Assembly: GCA_018399055.1 (NCBI GenBank)
Contig: CP073762.1
Span: 186,001-250,000 of the forward strand
DNA: 64,000 bases
Direction of reading: 5' to 3'
From: Simkaniaceae bacterium
GTDB lineage: Bacteria; Chlamydiota; Chlamydiia; Chlamydiales; Simkaniaceae
Below the pieces are notes generated by a model, which was given only the letters and a program-made list of their open reading frames with translations, was not told the origin of the DNA and ran no database searches. The translations under genes were made by a program, and so were the position numbers. Below are positions 26,517 to 36,271 of the stretch, in pieces (position 1 is the first letter of the stretch; each line of letters begins with the position of its first letter).

Positions 26517-27588
26517 ATATCTGGCAACAGCCAGGATCATCTATCTTCATTATTGGCTCTACTTGAGAATCCTCAGGGAATAGAGCATAAAGATCCTTCC
26601 ACCTTTGACTCGCAGTATCAAAATCTATCAATGCCTTCAATTCGTTCACGGACACTTCCTTGTCTGATTGAAGAAGCTCCATGGCCTTAAAAACACCCTC
26701 CACCGAATAATTTGGAACATGCTTAATTATAAATGGTGCTTTTACTTTCGATATCTCCGCCTGCAATGCTTCTCGATCAGAAGTCCAATGAATTTCATGT
26801 ACATGCTTAGGAGCTTCTTTCTCAATATGAAGAAGCACATCATACCGAAACTTCGTCAGCTCATTCTGAACAATTCCTTTCTTCAATTTTATTTCTATGG
26901 AACTAATCCTTGGAAACTCCTCCTTCAAGCCCATGAAAAAGGAAGGATCAACAGATAATTCAACATCATTTGCAATCCTATTATGAATCTTCTCTCGCAA
27001 TGACACTTGATCATCCGTTTCAGAGGCCTTATATATCTCGACAGAGGCATGAAAAGCCTCTAAATATTTAAGATTCCTAACATCCCCAATAAAAATCACT
27101 CCCCCCGATGCAACCTTCTCAACAATGTTTTTAATAACCCCTTCAAGATATGAGAGCGATGGAAAATATTGCACAACCGAGTTGAGAATAAAGGCATCAT
27201 AATAGTTCTCAGCAAAGCTGGATGCGTCATCGGCACTCTTCTGGGAAAACTCCGTATGTTGATATTTAGAAGGAGTATGTTGCTTTAAGTAGTTAATCGA
27301 TTCGCTTGAAAGATCTGTTGCATAATAGTATTCGCAATCATCCAAAAGTGGAAACATGATCAGCCCGGCTCCAGCACCAATCTCATATATTTTCTTTGGC
27401 TTCAGGCGTTGAATACGACTAACTGTCTCATTTACCCATGACTTCATCTCCTTTTTAGGAATGGGTTCTCCAGTATAACTGCTCTGCCATCCAGTGAAGT
27501 TCTGAAACTTATCCAAAGCTTCGGAAGCTCTCAGATAGCACTGGTCGAAAATACTTTCCCAAATCTTCTTCTGATGATTTTTTAACAT
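26491..27588 (-). CDS. Free-standing NRPS/PKS-type SAM-dependent methyltransferase
   Basis: A 365-residue class I methyltransferase. The N-terminal entry motif WQSSYTGEPIPKKEMKSWVNETV followed by the SAM motif IYEIGAGAGLIMFPLL (about residues 65-80) and YYATDLSSESINYL is the pattern of methylation domains embedded in NRPS and PKS modules. Such domains N-, C- or O-methylate carrier-bound intermediates. Here it is a separate protein transcribed divergently from the MFS exporter gene next to the NRPS-PKS genes. AGGAG precedes the ATG. The C-terminal part (about 250-365) is less typical and may be the usual MT-domain tail. Confidence 0.82.
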   Translation of the reverse strand: MLKNHQKKIWESIFDQCYLRASEALDKFQNFTGWQSSYTGEPIPKKEMKSWVNETVSRIQRLKPKKIYEIGAGAGLIMFPLLDDCEYYYATDLSSESINYLKQHTPSKYQHTEFSQKSADDASSFAENYYDAFILNSVVQYFPSLSYLEGVIKNIVEKVASGGVIFIGDVRNLKYLEAFHASVEIYKASETDDQVSLREKIHNRIANDVELSVDPSFFMGLKEEFPRISSIEIKLKKGIVQNELTKFRYDVLLHIEKEAPKHVHEIHWTSDREALQAEISKVKAPFIIKHVPNYSVEGVFKAMELLQSDKEVSVNELKALIDFDTASQRWKDLYALFPEDSQVEPIMKIDDPGCCQIFTDKGVEG

Positions 27589-27732
27589 ACGCGCTCCTCG
27601 AAATTTGTGAAAACACCTGAGAAAACTCTATTATATTAGAAACAATTAATACCATAGAAACTCGATGCCTTGGATTTATAATCAAAAATCTGTACTGTCC
27701 AGAAAAAGAAGAGCAGATTTGTATCATTTCCT

Positions 27733-28926
27733 ATGACCGAAAGAAAAATAAATAGACCTAACTTCTACCTTTTTTATATCTTATTGTTCATCTATGGCGA
27801 TATTGCCTGCGAAAACTACATATTTCGAACATACAGCTCTCTTATTCCAAGCACAGAGTTTGTTCTGTTTATAGGAATGCTACTATTACAAGTGATTGCA
27901 GCACCAATCCAAGCAGCCTTCTCCGATCTGTACTGTAGGAAAAAGAGCCTTGTCATTTCTCTTTCTGCTTCGCTTATCGCGATGTTTTTTTTATTACTAT
28001 TTAATTTGAAAATTCTATTTTTTGTTCCCTTGATATTTTGCCTAAGTTTTGTAAAGGGGGCCTTTGGAAACACAATTCCTCTCTCTCTAGCTGCAATTGC
28101 TGACACTCAAGATAAGAATTATCGCTTTTCATTCGGACTTTCAACTCTTGCCTATACCCTTGCATACCTAATGATGATATTTGCGGTGCTGTTTCTTAAA
28201 GAAAAAACCGCCATTGCAATCATTCTTGGCTTTTACGTTATCATCGTGTTCATCGCCATTAAGTTCTTCAAAGATATTCGAGATAAAGATATTCATGTTT
28301 CAACGCATTCTTCTGTTTATGCATTAGTCAAACGCGAAATAGGTCTGGTCTTTGGAGACTTAAAAAAATCTTTTTTTCAGAATGCAATTACTGCATTTCT
28401 TCTATGGGAAATCTCAGTTTACTGCGTCCTCTTGCTATATGTTGACTTCAACAAAGTAGACTTCAGGTTAATTTCAGTGACTATGATGCTTGGCTACGGA
28501 TTAGGCATCCTCATCCTAAAGTTTTTTGGTGAAATCTCTGACAAAATGATGAGCAGGATTGGCTTTTTGCTAGGTAGCGTATCTCTTATCCCTTTTTACT
28601 TTCACTTTGCCTTCCATGAAAACCCTAACTTTTCTTTACTAGCTGGATGCTACTTCTTCCACAGTGTTGGAATGGCGATTCTCCCCCCTACACTTTTTGC
28701 TATGCTCGCAAAGGGCGCCAAACAACATGAGCAAGGGAGGCTCTATGGAATCATCGAATCTGTTGATACCATAGCATTTTTATTTTCCTCTATAGCAGTA
28801 ATGATCTTTGACTTTGCAAAGTTACACTTAGCATACATTATAAGCCTTTCCTTCTTAACGATTGCACTCTCTTGGGTTCCTTTTAAAATTTACGAAAAAA
28901 CCAGGCCAAAAGAACTAACAAGCTAA
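27733..28926 (+). CDS. MFS transporter, probable exporter of the NRPS-PKS product
   Basis: A 397-residue protein with about 12 membrane helices. The MFS loop motif is seen in degenerate form after helix 2 (AAFSDLYCRKKSLVIS) and repeats in the second half (GEISDKMMSRIG). It differs from the transporter at 6.2 kb. Its location between two methyltransferase genes and upstream of the NRPS suggests that it exports the cluster product; this is inference from context only. Confidence 0.82.
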   Translation: MTERKINRPNFYLFYILLFIYGDIACENYIFRTYSSLIPSTEFVLFIGMLLLQVIAAPIQAAFSDLYCRKKSLVISLSASLIAMFFLLLFNLKILFFVPLIFCLSFVKGAFGNTIPLSLAAIADTQDKNYRFSFGLSTLAYTLAYLMMIFAVLFLKEKTAIAIILGFYVIIVFIAIKFFKDIRDKDIHVSTHSSVYALVKREIGLVFGDLKKSFFQNAITAFLLWEISVYCVLLLYVDFNKVDFRLISVTMMLGYGLGILILKFFGEISDKMMSRIGFLLGSVSLIPFYFHFAFHENPNFSLLAGCYFFHSVGMAILPPTLFAMLAKGAKQHEQGRLYGIIESVDTIAFLFSSIAVMIFDFAKLHLAYIISLSFLTIALSWVPFKIYEKTRPKELTS

Positions 28927-29069
28927 TCGCCTTACTCTCTATCTAAAGCCAAAACCATCCGTAATATATTGAATTTTAAACATTTATAATTAGAACCTAC
29001 AACCCAGAGTTGATATCAATTTGTATTTAATTCATAATCCCGGCAATTGCAATCAATGTGGTAAATCTA

Positions 29070-29852
29070 ATGAAAAATCAGTCTAGTTTTGATATAAATG
29101 CCGATGAATACTCTAAAAATTCAGAAATTCAGCTAACGCTCGCCGACAAACTTCTTGAAAACTATTCTTTTAGAGAAACTGGCAAAGTGTTGGACATCGG
29201 TTGTGGTGATGGCCGCATCACTTCTGATATTGCGAAAAAACTACCTCGCGGAACAGTTACAGGCGTTGATGCATCAAAAAACATGATCGACTACGCAAAA
29301 AAACACTATCCAAAAAACTTCTTCCCCAACCTTGATTTTGTCTTGGGAAAAGCAGAAAACCTTTCCTTTAGTAAAAAATATGACCACATTATTTCTTTTA
29401 ACTGTTTTCATTGGGTACGCCCTTGGAAAAAGACTCTAAAGTTGTTTCACGATACGCTCAATCCTAAGGGTGAAATTCTGATCCTAACCTATCCGAAAGA
29501 ATCTCCTTATTATCAACCTTTCAAAGCTGCCTCTCAATACTTTCCTGAATATCTAGATCGTGCTGCTTGCGCTACGATGTTTACAGCTTTAGAACTTGAG
29601 AATGCTTTGAGAGAATTATGGATGACTATTGAAACCTTTGAATCTTACAACAGTACTATTTCATATGAGGATTCTACTGCGATGAAGGACTTCACTCGCA
29701 TTTGGCTAACTAGCTATATACCTCTTCCTGAGGACCAGCAGGAAGAGTTTCTTGATATTCTTGTTGAGAAAACGATTCCTTATAGAATTGATAAGGGAGA
29801 TGGCAAGATTCACCTTCCTTATACTGCTCTATTCGTCAAAGCGATCAAATAA
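29070..29852 (+). CDS. SAM-dependent methyltransferase (trans-aconitate/juvenile-hormone-acid methyltransferase-like)
   Basis: About 260 residues. The class I SAM-binding core has VLDIGCGDGRITSDIAKKLP, the acidic loop VTGVDASKNMIDYAKKHYP and motif ISFNCFHWVRPW, which resembles small-molecule carboxyl-O-methyltransferases such as Tam. The ATG at 29070 is preferred over an upstream GTG at 29058. It lies in the NRPS-PKS neighbourhood and could methylate the released acid (inference). The start context is weak. Confidence 0.78.
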   Translation: MKNQSSFDINADEYSKNSEIQLTLADKLLENYSFRETGKVLDIGCGDGRITSDIAKKLPRGTVTGVDASKNMIDYAKKHYPKNFFPNLDFVLGKAENLSFSKKYDHIISFNCFHWVRPWKKTLKLFHDTLNPKGEILILTYPKESPYYQPFKAASQYFPEYLDRAACATMFTALELENALRELWMTIETFESYNSTISYEDSTAMKDFTRIWLTSYIPLPEDQQEEFLDILVEKTIPYRIDKGDGKIHLPYTALFVKAIK

Positions 29853-30125
29853 ATTTATACGTGATTTGTTTGAGGTTTTTGAAAAGCATTAACTTTAATT
29901 CCTTTGCGCGCTTGTAATAAAATTAAATCTAGCTTGATAGTTATTGTTTAACTAATCTTGGATGCGTTGTTTCAGGTTTTTATTTGCATCATTTTCGGAA
30001 ATGATTTATTCTTTTGTCAAGAATTTTATGGAAATAATTATAACAGCTTCAGTTAATGAAAATTGTTTAATATAGTTGAGGGTAGGGAAAATTAAAGGCA
30101 CAGAGTTTAAATAACTTGGGGGTTT

Positions 30126-32492
30126 ATGTTTAAGAGCGGCATAGCAGCGGTTGAGGAGAGTGAGAGCTCCTTTGCAGAGCTCAATCCGATTGATTTCGGG
30201 TTTAAGAGCTCTGGAGCTTCAGCAGGCAGGCTGAGGACCGAATTTGTTGTGCCTAAACATATTCAGATAGAAAAGTTCTGTATTGACGAGGGGATTTCTA
30301 GAGACCAGCTGTTTTTGGGGGTATTTCAAACGCTTCTTTATCGCTATTGTGGACAGAATGATTTTGGAATTGCGATTCGGCAGAGAGGCAAGATGGGGCT
30401 CATGCATTTGGAGTGTCGTGGCCCTGAATCGTTTAGAAACTTGTTACTGCGTTTGAGAAGGTCTCGACCAGTTGAAGTAAGGGATGATCTTCAGGTTGTC
30501 TATTATCTTGATGGTAAGTGTGATGATCGGCATGACCTTGAACTTGGTTTTGAGAAGAGAGGAACGGGTTTAGTTGGCGTTATTTGCGCATCTGAAGGGG
30601 TCTTTTTTCAGAAGAGTATTGAGGACATGGGGGCTCACTTTGTTCGGGTCCTTGAGAGTGTGGTCAAGGACTCAGATACCCATTTAAATGATCTTGAGTT
30701 TTTAAGTGATGAAGAGGAGACCCTTCTTTATCATACGTTTGCGGACGGGGAGAAGGTTTCTTATCCTGATGATGTTAGGGATATTTTCAGTGAGGTTGTG
30801 GGAAAGAGGGGGAAAGAGATAGCAATCGAGGATGAAAAGGGAGCAATGACCTATCAAGAGCTTGATGAAAGCTCGAATCGGATGGCAAATTGCTTAATGG
30901 AGAAAGGGATCGGAGTGGGAGATGTGGTTGGAATCTCTTCCCATCATGATTCTAGGCTTCTTGTTGTTGTGATTGCGCTCGTTAAGTTGGGAGCCACCTA
31001 TTTACCTTTAGATCCTTCCTATCCAAAGATGCGTATTCATGGAATGATTTGTGATGCAAAGCCAAAGATTGTCCTATACGAGGAAGATCTTAAAGCAATC
31101 AATGTTGAAGCTCAGTCGAAAAGTAAGAAAACCGTAAGGAATGTGGTTGATCCCGATGGGACTGCGTATATTATCTTCACTTCAGGTTCTACAGGGCGCC
31201 CTAAGGGGATAGAGATCGCGAATCGGAGTCTGCCTCACCTATCTTTGGAAAGAATGGGGTTTTATCCTAAGGAAACACGCTCTTTATTAATAGGATCAAT
31301 TGGTTTTGATATTAGTTTTCTAATGATTTTCCACACGTTGATGACGGGAGGCACTCTATGTATTCCAGACGAAGCCAAGCGAGTGGATGGTGTGGCTTTG
31401 CTTAAGTTTATTGACGAGCACCAGTTGAATTATATGATGTGCGTTCCTTCTTTTTACGCGATGATTTTAGAAAAAAACATTTCGCTTCCTGAATCGTTAG
31501 AAATTGTGAGTTTAGTTGGAGAGCAGATTCCTCTGTCTCTTCCAGCCCTGCATGAAAAACTGGGGTCTCATGTCAAGCTTTACAACGAATATGGCCCTTG
31601 TGAGGTTGCGATAGGAAGCAACTATGCTCTAATTTACGATGCTGAAGAAAAAGTGCTCCACCCGATCACTGTAGGGAAACCTCTTCCGAATACTCACGTT
31701 TATGTGCTGAGCCCAAGTCTTTTGTTAACCTCTCTTCCTCAGATGAAGGGAGAGATCTGCATTGGTGGAGTAGGGGTTGCTAAGGGATATCTGAATAGAG
31801 AAAAGTTAACGAAGGAAAAGTTTGTTACGATCAAACTCCCCGGGGGAGAAACGAAAAAGGTCTATTGCACTGGCGACTTTGGGCGCTATTTACCAAATGG
31901 AAACCTCGAGTTTTTAGGAAGAATGGATTACCAGATCAAGCTCAGAGGACACCGCATTGAACTTGGAGAAATTGAAAATGTTCTAAGACGACAGGAGCAA
32001 ATTGATGAAGTTGCTGTTGTTCAAAATGAAGACGGCTTCCTAGTTGCATACTACTCTACCATTCTTGAGGATCCCCTTTCCAAAGAGGTTGTGAAGGGGT
32101 ATTTAGAAAAGCATCTGCCAACATTTATGATCCCGACCCATTACATGCAGCTCAAGAAGTTCCCTCGTACATTGATTCAGAAAATCGATCGCAAGGCGCT
32201 CCCCAAAATCTCGAAAGAAAAGGTGGATTCAAAAAAGAGTGTTACAACAAATAGCGTGGAGAATAAACTGATTGGCATCTGGAAGGAGGTGTTAAAAACT
32301 GAGTCGGTTTCTCTTTCTGAAAACTTCTTCGATCTGGGCGGAAATTCTCTCCTTCTTGCATCTGTCCAAACACGTATTAAAGAGGTGTTTGGCATTTTTA
32401 TCCCAATGATCGAGTTTTTCGGAGCCTCAACGGCTAAGGATTTTGCGAAGTTGATCGGAAAACGGCTCACCCACCAAGAGGGAGGTTCGTAA
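30126..32492 (+). CDS. Nonribosomal peptide synthetase module: truncated C domain - adenylation - PCP
   Basis: 788 residues. Residues about 1-205 are only the C-terminal half of a condensation domain (FLGVFQTLLYRYCGQNDFGIAI and the LNDLEFLSDEEETLL linker); the catalytic HHxxxDG half is absent. The adenylation domain covers about 230-695: A3 IIFTSGSTGRPKG (about 350), A4 GFDISF, A5 YNEYGPCE, A7 VYCTGDFGRY, A8 YQIKLRGHRIELGEIE and A10 IQKIDRKAL. The carrier domain has FFDLGGNSLLLASV with the Ser near 738. It activates one amino acid and loads it on the PCP as a starter. The start has GGGGG upstream, and its stop overlaps the PKS start (TAATG). Confidence 0.93.
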   Translation: MFKSGIAAVEESESSFAELNPIDFGFKSSGASAGRLRTEFVVPKHIQIEKFCIDEGISRDQLFLGVFQTLLYRYCGQNDFGIAIRQRGKMGLMHLECRGPESFRNLLLRLRRSRPVEVRDDLQVVYYLDGKCDDRHDLELGFEKRGTGLVGVICASEGVFFQKSIEDMGAHFVRVLESVVKDSDTHLNDLEFLSDEEETLLYHTFADGEKVSYPDDVRDIFSEVVGKRGKEIAIEDEKGAMTYQELDESSNRMANCLMEKGIGVGDVVGISSHHDSRLLVVVIALVKLGATYLPLDPSYPKMRIHGMICDAKPKIVLYEEDLKAINVEAQSKSKKTVRNVVDPDGTAYIIFTSGSTGRPKGIEIANRSLPHLSLERMGFYPKETRSLLIGSIGFDISFLMIFHTLMTGGTLCIPDEAKRVDGVALLKFIDEHQLNYMMCVPSFYAMILEKNISLPESLEIVSLVGEQIPLSLPALHEKLGSHVKLYNEYGPCEVAIGSNYALIYDAEEKVLHPITVGKPLPNTHVYVLSPSLLLTSLPQMKGEICIGGVGVAKGYLNREKLTKEKFVTIKLPGGETKKVYCTGDFGRYLPNGNLEFLGRMDYQIKLRGHRIELGEIENVLRRQEQIDEVAVVQNEDGFLVAYYSTILEDPLSKEVVKGYLEKHLPTFMIPTHYMQLKKFPRTLIQKIDRKALPKISKEKVDSKKSVTTNSVENKLIGIWKEVLKTESVSLSENFFDLGGNSLLLASVQTRIKEVFGIFIPMIEFFGASTAKDFAKLIGKRLTHQEGGS

Positions 32493-35400
32493 TGCCATTC
32501 AAAAAGAATAGAGATCGCATTGCCATTGTTGGGATGGCGGGCCGGTTTCCAAAGGCTAGAAATATCGGGGAGTTTTGGGGAAATCTTTGCGAGGGGAAAG
32601 ATGCCATTAGTCGCGCATTTGACGATACAGATAAAGGTTCCAACTATGTAAATGCCAGGGGAATCCTTGATGATGTTGCTTTGTTTGATGCGGATTTCTT
32701 TGGGATGAATCAAAGGGAGGCCAACCTAACGGACCCCCAACACAGGCTTTTTCTTGAGTGTTGTTACGAGGCTTTAGACGATGCTGGCTATGCACCAAAG
32801 TACCACGATGGACTTGTGGGTGTCTACGGATGCGCAGGTCCAAATCGATACTACTACAATAATATCTTTCCTCACCCTGAGTATAAAGAATCTTTAGATG
32901 ATCCGATTGTCAGAATCGGTAATGATCATGATTACCTCACAACAAGGGTTTCTTATAAACTCAACTTCAAGGGACCAAGCCTTACCATTCAAACGGCATG
33001 CTCATCTTCATTGGCTTCTATTTGTGTTGCTTGTAATCAGCTTAAAACTGGCGAGTGCGATATTGCGCTTGCTGGTGGAGCTTCTGTCTACACTCCCCAG
33101 GATGAGGGGTATTATTTTCAATCGGGAATGATCTTTTCTCCTGAAGGGGTCTGCCGTCCTTTTGATGCCAATGCTCAAGGAACTGTTCCTGGGAGTGGCG
33201 CGGGTGTGATTGCTCTAAAGCGTTTGGAAGACGCAATTCGAGATAAAGATCATATCTATGCTGTAATTCGGGGCCACGGAATTAACAATGATGGATCAGA
33301 AAAGTTAGGCTTTTCAGCTCCGAGCGCGAAAGGACAAACAGAAGGGATTGTCTCTGCAATTGAAATGGCTGAAGTTGAACCTGAGACCATTGGTTATATA
33401 GAAGCGCACGGCACGGGAACGGTTTTGGGCGATCCGATTGAAATCAAAGCATTAACCGATGCGTTCAGAAGGTATACCGATGAAAAAGAATTTTGTGGTG
33501 TCGGTTCTGTGAAGAGCAATATTGGACATTTGATGGAAACTTCAGGAGTTGCAGGACTCATTAAAGCTGCTCTCTCGCTATTTCATGAGACAATCCCTCC
33601 AACGATTCACTTCAACAATCCGAATCCCCACATTCCTTTTGAAAATTCTCCTTTTTACCCTGTGACAGAATTGAAGGAGTGGAAAAAAGGAAAGGATCCT
33701 CGGCGGGCTTTTGTAAATGCGCTGGGTTTTGGAGGAACAAATGCTTACCTCTTATTAGAAGAAGCTCCCATGATTCCTGGAAACCATGTGCACCATGAAA
33801 ACTTATTCATCTTCTCTGCAAAAACTGAAACTGCTCTGCAAAAAATTCTGCTCTCTTTTCAAGATGTCCCAAAAGATGGGCTGCCTTTAGAAGATATAGC
33901 ATATACTCTTCAGGTAGGCCGCACTCCTTATTCTCATCGGGCTGCCTTTATTGCATCGGATCTCAACTCTCTTTCCTCTCAGATCGAAAGCTTTTCATTC
34001 AAAAAGCAATCAAATCAAACACCTATTGAGTTTTTACTTCCTGATATCCCTAAGGATTGGAAAGCTCTAAATCTTTCCTTCTACATGAAAGATAAGGAGT
34101 TTTGTAGGGATTTAGAAATGTGTGCTTATGAAGGTGAAACCATCACTGGGATTGATTTTCGCTCTCATTTAAAGTCGATGGATACACAACCACAGAAGCT
34201 TCAAGAAATTGCCCATCTTTCGATTACATTTTCTATGAAGCGGTGGTTTGAACGGTTGGGCATTGTCCCCGATTCAGTCAGTGGCATTGGACTAGGATAT
34301 TTTCTGACTCTTGATTACAGCTTTAGAGAAATCCTTATTGAGGCCCTTGAAGGAACCTCTCCACCTAATACAGCAAATCCCCAAGCTTTAGAAATCACTC
34401 CTTTAAGCCGCGAAAAATTATTGAGAACACTACAGGCTCTATGGCTACAGGGAGTTGAAATCCATTGGCCCACTCTATATCAACATAATCAACCTAGGCG
34501 GATTTCCCTTCCTTCCTATCCATTTGAAAGGAAGTATTATTGGATCGATCCTCCACTCACCAAAAAGAAAGAAGTTGCAGCGGCGCCTTCGAAAACACTG
34601 TCTTTGGAAGAGACTCTGATAGCGATTTGGAAGAAGAGCTTAGGTATCAATGCAATTTCAATTGAAGAGGATTTTTCGGATCTAGGGGGAGACTCTCTTT
34701 TAGCAGTACAGGTGGTTGCAAAAATTAAAGAAGCCCTTGGGCTGTCTCTTCCTCCTAATACTGTCCTTCAATACCCCACAATCGAAAAGCTCTGTCAGCT
34801 GATCCGAAAGGAGGATAAGAATCATCCTTACGTCATACTTAAAGAAGGAGCCAAAAAACTCCCGTCTCTCTTTATGTTCCATCAAATTGACGGTTACTCC
34901 GTCTCCTACCAAGAGCTTGCGAATGAGTTGAATTACGGTGGGCCAATGATTGGCCTTGAAAGCCATTTCTCATTGGAAAGCCCCGAGCAGACGCTCGAGA
35001 ATGTCGCCCCGCTTTACATTGAAACAATCCAAAATATTCAACCAAAAGGTCCCTATCACTTTGTAGGAACATCCTTTGGAGGGCTCCTATCCTTTGAAGT
35101 CGCCCAACAACTCAAACAGAAGGGTGAAGAGGTCCAGTTGACCATGATCGATATCGTAAATCCTGATATGTATCAAAGTCACGAGATGTACGAGACCTTA
35201 AGAGATCTCTTTTCAGAGGAAACCCCTCTTCCACCAACTACTGATAGAAATGAGCAAATAAAACAGATCATGAAACAAATGCAATTTGATTCTATCAGTT
35301 TTTCGCAGCAAGAAAAGATTTTTGATTTGATGAACATTCATTGGAATGCCTTTAGAAACTATCACCCAAAACCGTATGATGGTGAAGTCCTTTTCTTTGA

Positions 35401-35584
35401 GGGAACCAAGAGGATCCAGGCATTAAAAGAAACTCCTCTGCATTCAACTTGGAAGCACCTTATCAAAAAAATGGACACATCTATGGTGGAAGGAACTCAC
35501 CTAGGGGTTATGAAGCAACCTTGCGTCAAACAGGTCTGTACAAAAATCCATGAATACCAGGATACAAAATATGCTAAAGTCTGA
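32492..35584 (+). CDS. Type I polyketide synthase module: KS - vestigial AT - ACP - thioesterase
   Basis: 1030 residues. The ketosynthase (about 5-430) has a complete triad: Cys169 in TACSSSLAS, His near 304 in EAHGTGTVLGDP and His near 345 in NIGHLMETSG. Residues about 520-650 align in order with an acyltransferase but are short, and the GHSxGE motif is replaced by GIGLGYF, so there is no nucleophile. The ACP has DLGGDSLLAVQV (Ser near 733). A type I thioesterase closes the protein (about 790-1030): GTSFGGLLSFEVAQQL with Ser near 859 and a His in EGTHLGVM. No reductive domains are present. It would extend the NRPS-loaded amino acid by one malonyl unit supplied in trans and release it. Confidence 0.93.
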   Translation: MPFKKNRDRIAIVGMAGRFPKARNIGEFWGNLCEGKDAISRAFDDTDKGSNYVNARGILDDVALFDADFFGMNQREANLTDPQHRLFLECCYEALDDAGYAPKYHDGLVGVYGCAGPNRYYYNNIFPHPEYKESLDDPIVRIGNDHDYLTTRVSYKLNFKGPSLTIQTACSSSLASICVACNQLKTGECDIALAGGASVYTPQDEGYYFQSGMIFSPEGVCRPFDANAQGTVPGSGAGVIALKRLEDAIRDKDHIYAVIRGHGINNDGSEKLGFSAPSAKGQTEGIVSAIEMAEVEPETIGYIEAHGTGTVLGDPIEIKALTDAFRRYTDEKEFCGVGSVKSNIGHLMETSGVAGLIKAALSLFHETIPPTIHFNNPNPHIPFENSPFYPVTELKEWKKGKDPRRAFVNALGFGGTNAYLLLEEAPMIPGNHVHHENLFIFSAKTETALQKILLSFQDVPKDGLPLEDIAYTLQVGRTPYSHRAAFIASDLNSLSSQIESFSFKKQSNQTPIEFLLPDIPKDWKALNLSFYMKDKEFCRDLEMCAYEGETITGIDFRSHLKSMDTQPQKLQEIAHLSITFSMKRWFERLGIVPDSVSGIGLGYFLTLDYSFREILIEALEGTSPPNTANPQALEITPLSREKLLRTLQALWLQGVEIHWPTLYQHNQPRRISLPSYPFERKYYWIDPPLTKKKEVAAAPSKTLSLEETLIAIWKKSLGINAISIEEDFSDLGGDSLLAVQVVAKIKEALGLSLPPNTVLQYPTIEKLCQLIRKEDKNHPYVILKEGAKKLPSLFMFHQIDGYSVSYQELANELNYGGPMIGLESHFSLESPEQTLENVAPLYIETIQNIQPKGPYHFVGTSFGGLLSFEVAQQLKQKGEEVQLTMIDIVNPDMYQSHEMYETLRDLFSEETPLPPTTDRNEQIKQIMKQMQFDSISFSQQEKIFDLMNIHWNAFRNYHPKPYDGEVLFFEGTKRIQALKETPLHSTWKHLIKKMDTSMVEGTHLGVMKQPCVKQVCTKIHEYQDTKYAKV

Positions 35585-36209
35585 TTTTGTGGCCAAATCC
35601 TCAATAGAGAAAAGAATCGAAAAAGTCTCTTTTTCAAATCTGGAAAATGTAGATCTCTATCTTGTTAACTTGAAGGATATCCAGGAAGCTGAAGTTGAAA
35701 ATGCAAAAGAGCTCCTATCTCAGGAAGAAATTGATCAATGCGAAAGATACCGTGCTCAGGATAAACGCGAGAGTGCGCTAATTACACAAGAAGCACTGCG
35801 GCACTTAATTGGCAATGGGGCCATACTGCGCGACTCATACGGAAAACCTTATCTCGACGGGAATCCTTTCTATTTTAATGTATCGCACACTCAAGATTAT
35901 GCCTTCATTGGCATTTCTCAGACGCCGATTGGCGTGGATATCGAGAAGATCCTTGAGGAAAGGGTGATTCCAAACACTCCCCTCATGAGTGAGAGCGAGC
36001 ACCAGGTTATAAAAAATGCGCCTGATAAGGCGGATGCTTTCTTTTCTTTTTGGTGCGCTAAAGAAGCGCTGCTAAAAGCTCGAGGAACGGGTTTTCAAAC
36101 CCGCTCGGTTCCCACTCTTGTTCCTGACTCGGGAATTTTTCATTCGGATGATGACCAGATCCATGTGGTAACACGTGGAGAGGTTAAGCTTGCTGTCTGC
36201 TGCAGGTAA
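35550..36209 (+). CDS. Sfp-type 4'-phosphopantetheinyl transferase
   Basis: A 219-residue PPTase of the AcpT/Sfp superfamily, with FNVSHTQDYAFIGIS, the Mg-binding GVDIEKI and the catalytic WCAKEALLKARGTG. It transfers the phosphopantetheine arm of CoA to the PCP and ACP of the two preceding genes, converting them to the holo form. It overlaps the 3' end of the PKS gene by 35 bases; an internal ATG at 35571 is an alternative start. Its presence in the operon supports the view that the cluster is functional as a unit. Confidence 0.92.
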   Translation: MNTRIQNMLKSDFVAKSSIEKRIEKVSFSNLENVDLYLVNLKDIQEAEVENAKELLSQEEIDQCERYRAQDKRESALITQEALRHLIGNGAILRDSYGKPYLDGNPFYFNVSHTQDYAFIGISQTPIGVDIEKILEERVIPNTPLMSESEHQVIKNAPDKADAFFSFWCAKEALLKARGTGFQTRSVPTLVPDSGIFHSDDDQIHVVTRGEVKLAVCCR

Positions 36210-36271
36210 GGCGCTCCCTTTGATTAGAAGTTATTCTAAGTACCACGCAACCAGTAGCTCTTGGATTTAAT

